DNA of 53,114 nucleotides from CAYRGC01 sp964601225 (GTDB lineage Bacteria; Patescibacteriota; Gracilibacteria; Peribacterales; Peribacteraceae), in the NCBI GenBank assembly GCA_964601225.1, contig CAZRMM010000010.1:1-53114 (forward strand). The letters run 5' to 3'. Below are positions 31,652 to 40,014 of the stretch, piece after piece. The position numbers and the translations under genes are program-made. The notes below the pieces were generated by a model, which did no database searches, was not told where the DNA came from, and saw only the letters and a list, made by a program, of their open reading frames with translations. The stretch's first letter is position 1. Each line of letters begins with the position of its first letter.

Positions 31652-34078
31652 ATGAAAATCTCTCTGAATTGGCTTTCGGATTTCGTCGACCTCACGGTAA
31701 CCGATCCGCAAGAAATTGCGCGTCGCATCACCGCCGGAGTCGCCGAGGTGGATGACCTTGAAATACAAGGCGCACTGCTCGATCGCTGCGTGGTCGGGAA
31801 AATAGTTTCACTTCGAAAACATCCGGGCGCCGACCGCCTGTCGCTCGCCGAAGTACTGACAGACGAAGGGCCGAAACCCGTTGTCTGTGGCGGTACCAAC
31901 TTACGCGTCGGAATGCGCGTAGCCTTCGCGCACGTGGGCGCACGAGTCCGCTGGCACGGCGATGAGATGGTCACGCTCACGCGAGCGAAAATCCGAGGCG
32001 AGGACAGTCAAGGAATGATCTGCGCAGCCGAGGAGCTCGATCTCGCAGCGCGCTTTCCCGCCAAGAAAGACGACGGCGATCGGCCGATCGTCGACCTGGG
32101 TGACGGAGACGACGGCGTGGGTATTCCTCTCAAGGAATACCTGGGACTGCGCGATGTCGTTCTGCACATCGACAATCACGCCATCACGCACCGTGCCGAT
32201 CTTTTCTCGCATGCCGGTTTTGCCAGGGAATTCGTGGCACTCGGACTCGCCACATGGAAGAAACAAAAGAAGTCCGCACCGATCCCCTACGGCAAAGGGG
32301 CCCTCCCATTCACATTCGTCATCGAGCGAAAAGACCTCATCCCGCATTATTGCGCCGTCGCGATCGCGATCGACGGCCCGGGAGAGACGCCCTCGTGGAT
32401 GAAGGAACGCCTCGCGGCGACGGGCTGGCGGAGCATCAACCTGCCGATCGACATCACGAACTACGTGGCCACCGAACAGGGCATGCCGTTGCACGCCTTC
32501 GACGCAGGCGACATCCGCGGAGCCGTCCATGCCCGCACCGCGGAACAGGGGGAAGAGATCGTGACGCTCGACAAGGAGAAGCGCGCGCTCCCCAAGGGGG
32601 CGATCGTCATGAACGACGACGAAGGCATCTTCGACCTTCTCGGCATCATGGGAGGATTGCGAAGCTCGACCAAGGACACGACGCGCCTCGTCTACCTGCA
32701 CGCGGCAATCGCCGACCCGTCGGCGATCCGCCGCACGGTGATCGCCACCGGTCATCGCACGGACGCCGCAACGGTCTACGAGAAGGGTATCCCCCGCGAG
32801 GCGGCGCTCCGCGGCCTCGAGCGAGCGGTTCGCCTCTTTCTGGAGCTCGTACCGGGGGCAAAAGTCGTCTCAAAGCTGGAGATGGTCGGTCCCGTGGATA
32901 AAGAAAAGACCATCGACTTCCCTCTCTCGCTGGCCGAGCGAATCCTCGGAATGTCCGTCGACACTGCACATGCCACGAAAGCGCTGGAAGACCTCGGTTT
33001 CACCGTGAAGACGAAAAAGGGAAAGATTCCCACACTGACCGTAACCGTGCCAACCTTCCGTCTCGGAGACATTCGTACCGGGCATGATCTTGTGGAGGAG
33101 ATCGGACGCATCATCGGATACGACGCCGTGACTCCCGCTCTTCCCGAAGCGAGCATTCGCCCGGCGAAACGCGAAACACGCATCCATCGAATCCGCGACG
33201 AGCTCCGTCTCCTTGGCTATAGCGAGATCGTTCCGCTCTCTCTCACCTCGAAAGCGACACTTGAGCGCGCAGGCTTCGATCCTCACCAGGCCATCGCCAT
33301 TCAAAATCCTCTCAGCGAAGAATGGGCCGTTCTTCACACGTCCACCGCCCCCGCCCTTCTCGAGCACGCGCAGCGCAACGTCCTCCTTGCGGGATCCCGA
33401 CTTCAAACGTTCCATATCGCAAATGTCTTCAGGAAAGGAGAACTGGAAAAGACGGAGCTTTCCCTCCTCTTCGCCGATCTCGTATCGGCCGACATCTCCG
33501 TACGAGAAGAGCCTCTCCTGCTCGTAAAACGACACGTAGCGAGCGTTCTTTCGCGTCTCGGTCTCGCTGCGGATGTTTCGACGGGAGGCAGAGCTCCGTC
33601 ATCCTCGCATCCCGGCCGTTTTGCCGAGCTCTTCGTGCACGCACATCGTCGCCCCGGAGAAGCGGAAACCGCTTCCCAGCCAGTGGGCTGGGTCTATGAG
33701 GTGCATCCGGAGATTCGCAAGATTTTCGACCTGCGCGGCCGCGCGGCGATCGCCACGATCGATCTGTCCGCCTTGCTCTCTCTGCCGGGCAATGCCACCG
33801 CGGCCATCGCATCCGTGCCGCAGTTCCCCGCCGTCACGTACGACGTTACGCTTGCCCTCAGCCATCGCGAGCAGGCGGGACCGATGCTCCGACAGCTCCG
33901 CCAAGCCGACTCGCTCCTCGAAAACGTGGAGGTTGTGGATCTCTACTCTGGAAAACCGATGGAAAAAGGGCAATTCACGCTCACGTTGCGCTTCACCTAT
34001 CGCGCCTCCGACCGCACGCTCACCGAGGACGAAGCGAAGAAGGCGCACGACAAGGTGTTGAAGGCGGCGAATCTGTAG
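31652..34078 (+). CDS. pheT: Phenylalanyl-tRNA synthetase beta subunit
   Basis: 808-aa subunit of the alpha2-beta2 enzyme that charges tRNA-Phe. Domains in order: MKISLNWLSDFVDL start, tRNA-binding OB domain (about 40-150, VVGKIVSLRKHPGADRLSLAEV), B3/B4 editing domain (about 200-390), B5 domain, core (LSEEWAVLHTSTAPALLEHAQRN) and the C-terminal anticodon-binding FDX-ACB domain (YDVTLALSHREQAGPML). Normal length. TATACT lies ten bases before the ATG. pheS is not adjacent, which is unusual since pheST are commonly joined; upstream is an unrelated gene on the other strand. Confidence 0.96.
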   Translation: MKISLNWLSDFVDLTVTDPQEIARRITAGVAEVDDLEIQGALLDRCVVGKIVSLRKHPGADRLSLAEVLTDEGPKPVVCGGTNLRVGMRVAFAHVGARVRWHGDEMVTLTRAKIRGEDSQGMICAAEELDLAARFPAKKDDGDRPIVDLGDGDDGVGIPLKEYLGLRDVVLHIDNHAITHRADLFSHAGFAREFVALGLATWKKQKKSAPIPYGKGALPFTFVIERKDLIPHYCAVAIAIDGPGETPSWMKERLAATGWRSINLPIDITNYVATEQGMPLHAFDAGDIRGAVHARTAEQGEEIVTLDKEKRALPKGAIVMNDDEGIFDLLGIMGGLRSSTKDTTRLVYLHAAIADPSAIRRTVIATGHRTDAATVYEKGIPREAALRGLERAVRLFLELVPGAKVVSKLEMVGPVDKEKTIDFPLSLAERILGMSVDTAHATKALEDLGFTVKTKKGKIPTLTVTVPTFRLGDIRTGHDLVEEIGRIIGYDAVTPALPEASIRPAKRETRIHRIRDELRLLGYSEIVPLSLTSKATLERAGFDPHQAIAIQNPLSEEWAVLHTSTAPALLEHAQRNVLLAGSRLQTFHIANVFRKGELEKTELSLLFADLVSADISVREEPLLLVKRHVASVLSRLGLAADVSTGGRAPSSSHPGRFAELFVHAHRRPGEAETASQPVGWVYEVHPEIRKIFDLRGRAAIATIDLSALLSLPGNATAAIASVPQFPAVTYDVTLALSHREQAGPMLRQLRQADSLLENVEVVDLYSGKPMEKGQFTLTLRFTYRASDRTLTEDEAKKAHDKVLKAANL

Positions 34079-34098
34079 GGATCAGGAAGGGAATAACC

Positions 34099-34128
34099 GA
34101 GTAACAGCACCCTGTTACCCTGTTACTC
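34099..34128. repeat. Palindromic spacer between pheT and the adenosyltransferase gene
   Basis: GAGTAACAG (34,099-34,107) pairs with CTGTTACTC (34,120-34,128). The word CTGTTAC recurs three times between 34,111 and 34,134. TATTCT of the next gene's promoter follows at 34,132-34,137. Confidence 0.6.
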
Positions 34129-34145
34129 TGTTATTCTCTTCCCCT

Positions 34146-34685
34146 ATGTCCATCGTCACCAAAACCGGCGACACGGGTGATACCGGCCTCTACGGCGCGG
34201 CGCGCGTGCCGAAGGATCATCCTCGCATTGCGGCGATCGGCGCAGTGGACGAACTCAACGCGCTCCTCGGCATCGTGCTCGCAGAGCGCATCCCCGACGG
34301 CATGAAGGCGGAACTCGATCCCCTGCAGCACCTCCTCTTCCGCGTGGGCGCGGACCTCGCGACACCTCTCGGCTCCGGGGCGCACACCCGACGCGTCGAA
34401 CCCGCGCACGTCGCGCTCCTGGAAGACCGCGTGAAGGCGATCGAGCCGACGTTGCCCGCACAGACGGCGTTCCTCCTCCCCGGAGGCAATCGGCTGAGCG
34501 CACATCTGCACCACGCGCGCGCCGTGTGCCGCCGCGCCGAACGCGAGGTGGTTCGCCTGCGCCGTTCCGACGGCATCAACGACTGCGTGCTCGTGTTCCT
34601 GAACCGCCTCTCGGACCTCCTGTTTCTTCTCGCACGAAAGGCGAACGTCGACGAGGGATCGAGGGAAGTGGAAGTGAAATATTAA
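34146..34685 (+). CDS. Cob(I)alamin adenosyltransferase, PduO type
   Basis: 179-aa PduO/MMAB-type ATP:corrinoid adenosyltransferase, which makes adenosylcobalamin from cob(I)alamin and ATP. The ATP loop TKTGDTGDTGLYG is at residues 5-17; VDELNALLGIV, ARAVCRRAEREVVRL (ATP-binding arginines) and VFLNRLSDLLFLLARKAN complete the signature. TATTCT is eight bases before the ATG. No B12-dependent enzyme or transporter is seen in the window, so which enzyme it serves is unknown. It may act with an adenosylcobalamin-dependent enzyme elsewhere. Confidence 0.93.
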   Translation: MSIVTKTGDTGDTGLYGAARVPKDHPRIAAIGAVDELNALLGIVLAERIPDGMKAELDPLQHLLFRVGADLATPLGSGAHTRRVEPAHVALLEDRVKAIEPTLPAQTAFLLPGGNRLSAHLHHARAVCRRAEREVVRLRRSDGINDCVLVFLNRLSDLLFLLARKANVDEGSREVEVKY

Positions 34686-34750
34686 AAAAGAGCTTGGAAA
34701 GAAAGCTTGAAAGCTCTACAGACTCTTCCTTCTTTCCTTCTCCCCATTCC

Positions 34751-35032
34751 TCACCAGAAATTAAGCACGCAGATAAACAGGAAGAACAGCGCAAGCGGGA
34801 TCCCGATCCCGAGGGCGAGCGGCAATGACCCCTCTTCGGTCGTCAGACTGCGATAAAAACTGAGTCCTCCGTACATGATCGCCGAAAGCACGAAGGGGAG
34901 ATCCGCCACCTGCATCCATACGGCGGAGACCATCGGAAGAATATTGTTCCTCACGCCGATATAGGCGAGAAAAAACGTAAGTCCCAAGGCATAGAAGCAG
35001 ACACCGGAGACGCGGTGGAGGATGGTAGTCAC
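34751..35032 (-). CDS. SdhC-like three-helix membrane protein
   Basis: 93-aa protein with three predicted helices. The N-terminal TTILHRVSGVCFYALGL closely resembles the SILHRxSG signature of the succinate dehydrogenase cytochrome b subunit SdhC, and helix number and spacing agree. The heme-ligand histidine expected in the second helix appears missing (GGLSFYRSLTT instead), so heme binding is doubtful. No other Sdh subunit is nearby. Start GTG 35032 has TAAGCT exactly six bases upstream. The relation to SdhC is a resemblance, not proof. Confidence 0.55.
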   Translation of the reverse strand: MTTILHRVSGVCFYALGLTFFLAYIGVRNNILPMVSAVWMQVADLPFVLSAIMYGGLSFYRSLTTEEGSLPLALGIGIPLALFFLFICVLNFW

Positions 35033-35154
35033 CGAGAAAGCTTAAAGGTTTTGGGTTTGAGGTTCTAGGGTAAACGAAGACACCCAAAGTCATTACTTTC
35101 CAATCGAAAACCTTCGTAACACTTCAGAAGAGACAACGAACTCACGAAGACCCT

Positions 35155-35310
35155 TTACAGGTTCTTGTGCTTCTTCTTATGACTGACAGTGAGACGCTTG
35201 CGGCCCTGGCGACGGCGGCGCGCGAGCACCTGCTTACCCTTCTTGGTCTTCGTACGGGTGCGGTACCCGTGCTTGCGTAGCCGTTTGCGCCACTTGAACT
35301 TATTGAGCAT
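35155..35310 (-). CDS. rpmH: 50S ribosomal protein bL34
   Basis: 51-aa very basic protein. FKWRKRLRKHGYRTRTKTKKG and then KQVLARRRRQGRKRLTVSH follow the bL34 pattern (HGFRxRM..xxGRxVLxxRRxKGRxxLS). ATG 35310 has TAGGCT nine bases upstream. In many bacteria rpmH begins the rpmH-rnpA-yidC block near dnaA and the origin, but the next gene here is the SdhC-like protein, so that order is not kept. Not detectable from length alone; identified by sequence. Confidence 0.93.
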   Translation of the reverse strand: MLNKFKWRKRLRKHGYRTRTKTKKGKQVLARRRRQGRKRLTVSHKKKHKNL

Positions 35311-35451
35311 GACCGGGAGAGCCTACAGAAAGCGCAGACGAGGGTCAACTGCGCTTTCCTGACGCCCCCTGAGTCTTCTCGTCTTGCAGAGTTTTCAAGA
35401 CGCAAAAGACGCCATGGACGACAAGACGCAGGTAGTGTTTCCTGTAGCCCT

Positions 35452-36711
35452 ATGTTCACTATCGACCGCCTCCCCTCCGGACTCCCCGTTCTCACCGCCC
35501 CCATCGACGGCACTGCCGCAGTGACGGTGATGGTCTTCGCCGGGGCCGGCTCTCGCTACGAAACCAACGAGGAACGGGGTATCAGCCACTTCCTGGAACA
35601 CATGTTCTTCAAGGGCGGCAAGAAGTACACGAACACCAAGGAGGTCTCCGCGGCCATCGACGGCGTGGGCGGCGACTTCAACGCGTTCACCGGCAAGGAG
35701 TATGCCGGGTACTACGTGAAAGTGGCGGCACCGGAAGTGGAACTCGCATGCGACGTGCTCAGCGACATGCTCCTTCACGCCAGCTTCCCCCAGGAGGAAA
35801 TCGAGAAAGAACGCGGAGTGATCATGGAAGAGGAGCGCATGTACCAGGACACGCCCATGTACCGGGCGGGCTGGGATTTTGAAGAGCTTCTCTATGGCGA
35901 CCATCCTCTGGGGTGGGACACCATCGGTACCGAAAAAGTAATCATGGGCGTCCAGCAGGCCGACTTCAAAAAACACCGCGACGAGCTCTACACGCCCGGG
36001 AATCTTGTGATCGCTTTCGCGGGCAAGATCACTCCGAAGGAAGCCATGGCTCTCGCCAAGAAATTCTTCGGCCCCATTGCGGGAAAGAGCGACCGTCGCT
36101 TCACCGCCTTTACCCAGTACGGCAAGAAGCGCGTGTTCCTTCGTGACAAAAATACGGAGCAGAGCCACCTCGTGATCGGCGTGCCGGGCGTCTCCGCCCT
36201 CTCGGAAGACCACTTCGCCGAACGGCTCTTAGCCGTGATCCTCGGCGGCAACATGAGTTCCCGCATGTTCCTCAACATCCGCGAGGCCAAGGGTCTTTGC
36301 TACTACATCTCCACCGAGGTAGACAGCTATCTGGATGCCGGATCGCTTTCGACGCGCGCGGGCGTGGACCAATCACGCCTGCACGAAGCCATCGCCGCGA
36401 TCATCCGCGAGTACGAAGAATGCGCGACGAGCGGCGTAACGCAGGAAGAACTCGATCGAGCGAAAGCGTTCTTCCGAGGCAAAACGACGCTCGGCATGGA
36501 AGATTGCGAGGAGCGTGCCCATTTCATCGGCAAACAGCAGCTCCTCTACCCCAAAACCCGTTCGATGGAGGAATATCTGGCGGAAATCGACCGCGTGACG
36601 CTTGCACAGGTGAATGCGCTTGCAAAAAAGCTCCTCAAGAAGAACGAGCTCCGCCTTGTCGTCATCGGCAAGGGCCAGACCGAGGAAGGACTGCTTCAGC
36701 TTCTGGTGTAA
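35452..36711 (+). CDS. M16-family zinc peptidase (PqqL/insulinase-like)
   Basis: 419-aa M16B-type protease. The inverted zinc motif HFLEH is at residues 46-50 with the distal glutamate about 75 residues on (EEIEKERGVIMEEERM). The second half contains the inactive-domain motif MSSRMFLNIREAKGLCYYIST and an R..Y pair that completes the active site. It is similar to the mitochondrial-processing-peptidase-like enzymes of Gram-positive bacteria. There is no signal peptide, so it is probably cytoplasmic. The promoter box is unclear (TAGTGT 13 bases upstream). Confidence 0.92.
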   Translation: MFTIDRLPSGLPVLTAPIDGTAAVTVMVFAGAGSRYETNEERGISHFLEHMFFKGGKKYTNTKEVSAAIDGVGGDFNAFTGKEYAGYYVKVAAPEVELACDVLSDMLLHASFPQEEIEKERGVIMEEERMYQDTPMYRAGWDFEELLYGDHPLGWDTIGTEKVIMGVQQADFKKHRDELYTPGNLVIAFAGKITPKEAMALAKKFFGPIAGKSDRRFTAFTQYGKKRVFLRDKNTEQSHLVIGVPGVSALSEDHFAERLLAVILGGNMSSRMFLNIREAKGLCYYISTEVDSYLDAGSLSTRAGVDQSRLHEAIAAIIREYEECATSGVTQEELDRAKAFFRGKTTLGMEDCEERAHFIGKQQLLYPKTRSMEEYLAEIDRVTLAQVNALAKKLLKKNELRLVVIGKGQTEEGLLQLLV

Positions 36712-36765
36712 GGAAAAAATGGGAATTTTGGCTTCTACTTGAGAAAAAGATGCCTTCCCAAGTAA

Positions 36766-36793
36766 TTGACAAAAATAGATAAAAGTATAGAAT
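36766..36793 (+). promoter_or_regulatory. Near-consensus sigma-70-type promoter of the L,D-transpeptidase gene
   Basis: TTGACA (36,766-36,771), 16-bp AT-rich spacer, TAGAAT (36,788-36,793). The predicted start of transcription is about 36,800, which is a CTG codon in frame with the gene that follows. Confidence 0.8.
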
Positions 36794-36799
36794 AATCCG

Positions 36800-37363
36800 C
36801 TGACTACTGCCAGCACCATCGTCGGCCTGTTCGCGCTGTTTAACAGCCTGACCCCTCTTCCCGCCTCGCATCAAATCTCGGTACAGGAGTGGGACCCGAA
36901 AGTCGGTGATCGTTTTGTGGTGGATACCCGCGTCAACGAGGGGTATTTGATTCACCAGGACGGCGAGTACATCGAATTTCCCGTGATTACCGGCCAACGA
37001 CGTACCGTCAGCTACATCGGGCTTCGCTACTTCGCCGCCACACCGAACTGGGATTGGAACGCAAACGCAAAAGACATCAAAGGCGACCGCGTCACCTTCG
37101 GTCCTCAGGGCCGCATCATCCGCCTTTTCAAAGACGGCGAAGTGACTAACTACGGCATCCATGAACATGCGGCGGAAGCCGTGATGTTCGCCCGAACGAG
37201 CCGTTATCAGAGCATGGGATGCGTCATCGTTCGCCACGACATCATGGATATCATGGAAAAGACATACGATCTCAATGCCGAGACCGGCTTCCCTGTCCTC
37301 ACCCGCGACGGGGTTGTCAATCCCGTAGAAGTAGCCTTCCCGGTCAACAAGGCGGCTTCCTGA
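36800..37363 (+). CDS. Secreted L,D-transpeptidase-like (YkuD) protein with probable CTG start
   Basis: 187 residues counted from CTG 36800. The frame is closed by TAG at 36,788, inside the -10 box. Between there and the first standard start (GTG 36917, residue 40) the frame encodes a good signal peptide: STIVGLFALFNSLTPLPAS, followed by a soluble domain. Starting at GTG would delete it. CTG lies exactly six bases after TAGAAT, the spacing seen at many starts here. The C-terminal half has NYGIHEHAAEA, then SRYQSMGCVIVR, resembling the YkuD catalytic H...S.GC(V/I) motif (C141). Such enzymes make 3-3 cross-links in peptidoglycan or anchor proteins. The family call is moderately certain, the start is inference. 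Confidence 0.65.
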   Translation: MTTASTIVGLFALFNSLTPLPASHQISVQEWDPKVGDRFVVDTRVNEGYLIHQDGEYIEFPVITGQRRTVSYIGLRYFAATPNWDWNANAKDIKGDRVTFGPQGRIIRLFKDGEVTNYGIHEHAAEAVMFARTSRYQSMGCVIVRHDIMDIMEKTYDLNAETGFPVLTRDGVVNPVEVAFPVNKAAS

Positions 37364-37457
37364 GCGAAACGCGCTCTTAGCCCGGCACCGGCAACCCCAC
37401 ACGCAAATTTTACCTTCTCTTTCGTTATAAACGATATCCCGCTACAGTCTGGAGCAT

Positions 37458-37877
37458 ATGCAACGCACCCTCATTCTCCTGAAGCCCGACACCGTCGGAA
37501 AGAAGTTCGTCGGAAAAGTGATCACGCGCTTTGAAGACGCCGGCTTTACGATCCGCGGCTGCAAAATGATCAAGCTCGACCCGAAGATCCTGAAGGACCA
37601 CTACGCGCACATCGCGAGCAAGCCCTTCTATCCGGAGGTCGAAACGTTTATGGGATCGCTCCCCGTGATCGCCATGGTGATCGAGGGAAATGACGTCGTC
37701 GCCAAAGTACGCGACATGCTCGGGGTGACCGACAGTCGCAAGGCGGCTCCCGGCACGCTTCGCGCGGAGTACGGCGTGGACCAAATGGTGAACGTTGCCC
37801 ATGCATCCGACGGCCCGGAAGCCGCGGAAGCCGAGGTGAAGCGCTTCTTCAAGCCGGAGGAGCTGTTCTCGTACTAA
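37458..37877 (+). CDS. ndk: Nucleoside diphosphate kinase
   Basis: 139-aa enzyme that balances NTP pools by phosphate transfer through a phosphohistidine. QRTLILLKPDTVGKKFVGKV starts the fold, and the active histidine H115 lies in NVAHASDG. Size is normal. TACAGT lies nine bases before the ATG; GGAG four bases upstream could act as a weak Shine-Dalgarno sequence, rare in this window. Convergent with the S41 protease gene, with hairpins between. Confidence 0.96.
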   Translation: MQRTLILLKPDTVGKKFVGKVITRFEDAGFTIRGCKMIKLDPKILKDHYAHIASKPFYPEVETFMGSLPVIAMVIEGNDVVAKVRDMLGVTDSRKAAPGTLRAEYGVDQMVNVAHASDGPEAAEAEVKRFFKPEELFSY

Positions 37878-37896
37878 TCCTCGTCAAGCTCGGAAC

Positions 37897-37948
37897 GACA
37901 TGCTCTGAGCCGCAAAAAAGCATGTCATGGTGAGACTGACGAACCATG
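37897..37948. terminator. Two hairpins between convergent ndk and S41 protease genes
   Basis: GACATGCT/AGCATGTC (37,897-37,904 and 37,919-37,926) and, immediately after, CATGGT/ACCATG (37,926-37,931 and 37,943-37,948). No long T-run; AAAAAA precedes the first right arm. Likely bidirectional ends. Confidence 0.5.
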
Positions 37949-37955
37949 ACGAGAT

Positions 37956-39266
37956 TTACTTCGAAGAGACAACACTCGAGCTCGAACTCGACATCATCTC
38001 CGGCTTCTTCCCCGTCGCAAGGAACTCCACCGCCGCATCGAGCTGCGGATCGCGCTTGGCATCGATGTCCTCCTTCGTACGATCGATGACGATGTCCGGG
38101 TGCACACCCTCTTTCCCGAGATCCTTCCCCTTCGGCGTCAGCCAGTGGGCGACGGTCACGCGGAGACTGGAGCCGTCCGGCAAGTCGATAACCTCCTGCA
38201 CGGTTCCCTTTCCGAAAGTCTTCTGACCGACGATCGTTGCGCGACCATAATCCTGAAGCGCGCCGGCCGTGATCTCCGAAGCGCTCGCCGTGCCTTCGTT
38301 GACGAGAATCGCAAACGGAATATCCGGGAAGAGCGGCTTCCCGCTGACAAAATGATTCTCCGGCTCGCCGCTGCGATGCTGCACGGAAACGACCTTGCCC
38401 TCCCTGAGGAACATCGAGACGAGATCTACGGCGCCGTCGAGATAGCCGCCGCCGTTGTAGCGCAGATCGAGGATGATCGACTTCACCTTTTGATCCTGGA
38501 ACGACTGGAACACCTGGCGAAGTTCGTCGATGGAACTGTCGCCGAATTGGTTCAAGGATACATATCCTATTTCTCCGCCCTTCACGGGAATCGTCTTCGA
38601 TTCGACGCTCGGAATATGAATTTCATCGCGAACGATGGAAAAGGTAAGAAAATCTCGATTCTTGGGACGGGCAATTTCCAGGGTAACCGAGGTGTCTTTG
38701 GGGCCGCGGATCTTGCTCACGACATCCTGGAGCGACATTCCCTCGGCGGATTCCCCGTTCACGCTGATGATGACGTCATCCGGAAGCAAGCCGGCGCGCT
38801 GAGCGGGCGAGCCCTTGATCGGCATCACGACGACGATCACGCCATCCCGATCGATGAGCTCCGCCCCGATTCCTTCCAGTGTTCCGGACAGACCGTCGCG
38901 AAAACTGTTGTTTTCCTGGGGATCCATGAGAACCGTATACGGATCGCCGACGGACTTCACAAGACCCGTGGCCGCCCCCCGAATAAGTTTCTGCGTTTGC
39001 AATTTGCTTGGGTCGACGTAGTTCTCCAAGAGAAGATGCCACACTTTCCACATCAATCGCAGATCCGCTTCGGACTCCGGGCGTTCGGTTATCGATCCGC
39101 TGCCCGCAAGAGAAACGATCGTGCCGTCCTGTGGAAGCTCGGGAGCGGTCCATCCTTCCTGAATAAGCCGCGTCCGCTCACCCCGAACTCCCATTTGCCA
39201 GCCAAGCAGGAGGGCGAGAAGCGTGATGCCGCCGAACTGAAACCACCGTTGCACGCAGGGGAGCAT
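37956..39266 (-). CDS. S41-family C-terminal processing protease (CtpA-like)
   Basis: 436-aa secreted or membrane-anchored serine protease. An N-terminal helix (about 10-27) is followed by a helical segment, a PDZ domain (about 120-205; GIGAELIDRDGVIVVV, SPAQRAGLLPDDVIISVNG), and the protease core with LDLRYNGGGYLDGAVDL, catalytic serine in NEGTASASEI and lysine in GQKTFGKGTVQ. It ends in a serine-rich tail (SSSSSSVVSSK). It probably trims envelope proteins or peptidoglycan regulators. GGAGAG eight bases before the ATG is one of the few Shine-Dalgarno-like sequences here. Confidence 0.94.
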   Translation of the reverse strand: MLPCVQRWFQFGGITLLALLLGWQMGVRGERTRLIQEGWTAPELPQDGTIVSLAGSGSITERPESEADLRLMWKVWHLLLENYVDPSKLQTQKLIRGAATGLVKSVGDPYTVLMDPQENNSFRDGLSGTLEGIGAELIDRDGVIVVVMPIKGSPAQRAGLLPDDVIISVNGESAEGMSLQDVVSKIRGPKDTSVTLEIARPKNRDFLTFSIVRDEIHIPSVESKTIPVKGGEIGYVSLNQFGDSSIDELRQVFQSFQDQKVKSIILDLRYNGGGYLDGAVDLVSMFLREGKVVSVQHRSGEPENHFVSGKPLFPDIPFAILVNEGTASASEITAGALQDYGRATIVGQKTFGKGTVQEVIDLPDGSSLRVTVAHWLTPKGKDLGKEGVHPDIVIDRTKEDIDAKRDPQLDAAVEFLATGKKPEMMSSSSSSVVSSK

Positions 39267-39347
39267 ATCTCAACTCTCCGAATCGTCACGAGAAATCCGC
39301 ATGATCTCCGAGCCGGAATCATGGTAGTGATGTAGACTCGAACGCCC

Positions 39348-39911
39348 ATGACCCCGTCGATACTTTCCTTTGATCGGCATTCTTCCATTGCCGATATCGT
39401 GGCACTTTGTCCGCAGGCGCAGTCGGTACTCGGGGAGTACGGCCTACAGTGCGTTGGCTGCGCGGGGAGCGCCTATGAAACGCTCGAACAGGGCTGCCTG
39501 GGACACGGCTTCGCAGACGACGAGATCGAAGCCCTCCTCGAAGACCTCAACGAGGTGCTCAGGAAAATGCCGGAGAGGCCGGAAATGATCGTCGTGACGC
39601 TTCCCGCAGCGAAAGCCATTGAAAACATCGCCAAAAGCGAAGGACGCGAGGGGGAAGGCCTGGTTGTCACTCTCGACGGCTCCGGGGGTTTCTGCATGGA
39701 ATTCCGAAAAGATCCTGCGAGGAACGAACGCGTATTTTTTCACGCCGAAGAGCCATCGGTGCGCCTCTTTGCATCAGCCCTTACGCTGCGACGCATCGGC
39801 GGAGCAACCGTCGACTTCCGCGACGGACGCTTCAAGCTCGACCTGCCGGAAGACGCACACTTGCCGGCCGCCTGCGGATGCAAGGACGGCGGGAACTGCG
39901 ACTGTCAATGA
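39348..39911 (+). CDS. DUF1858-HesB/IscA-like fusion protein
   Basis: 187-aa two-domain protein. Residues 1-75 match DUF1858: SFDRHSSIADIVALCPQA, YGLQCVGCAGSAYETLEQGC with its CxxC, and FADDEIEALLEDLNEVL. Residues 80-187 resemble the A-type Fe-S carrier fold (VTLPAAKAIENIAKSEG, then GSGGFCMEF, RIGGATVDFRDGRFKLDLPED) and end with ACGCKDGGNCDCQ, rich in cysteines. The first canonical cysteine is displaced (GGFC), so cluster binding may differ. It probably carries Fe-S clusters or senses redox. TAGACT is nine bases upstream. Confidence 0.75.
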   Translation: MTPSILSFDRHSSIADIVALCPQAQSVLGEYGLQCVGCAGSAYETLEQGCLGHGFADDEIEALLEDLNEVLRKMPERPEMIVVTLPAAKAIENIAKSEGREGEGLVVTLDGSGGFCMEFRKDPARNERVFFHAEEPSVRLFASALTLRRIGGATVDFRDGRFKLDLPEDAHLPAACGCKDGGNCDCQ

Positions 39912-40014
39912 CACCCGTCGAGCCTCGAACCGCGACGCAATGACCCGCAGTCGGGTGGGGCATCGCGTTCGATTGGCAAAAAAGCCTTGAATGCGCCATA
40001 CTTGGCGGTAACGC

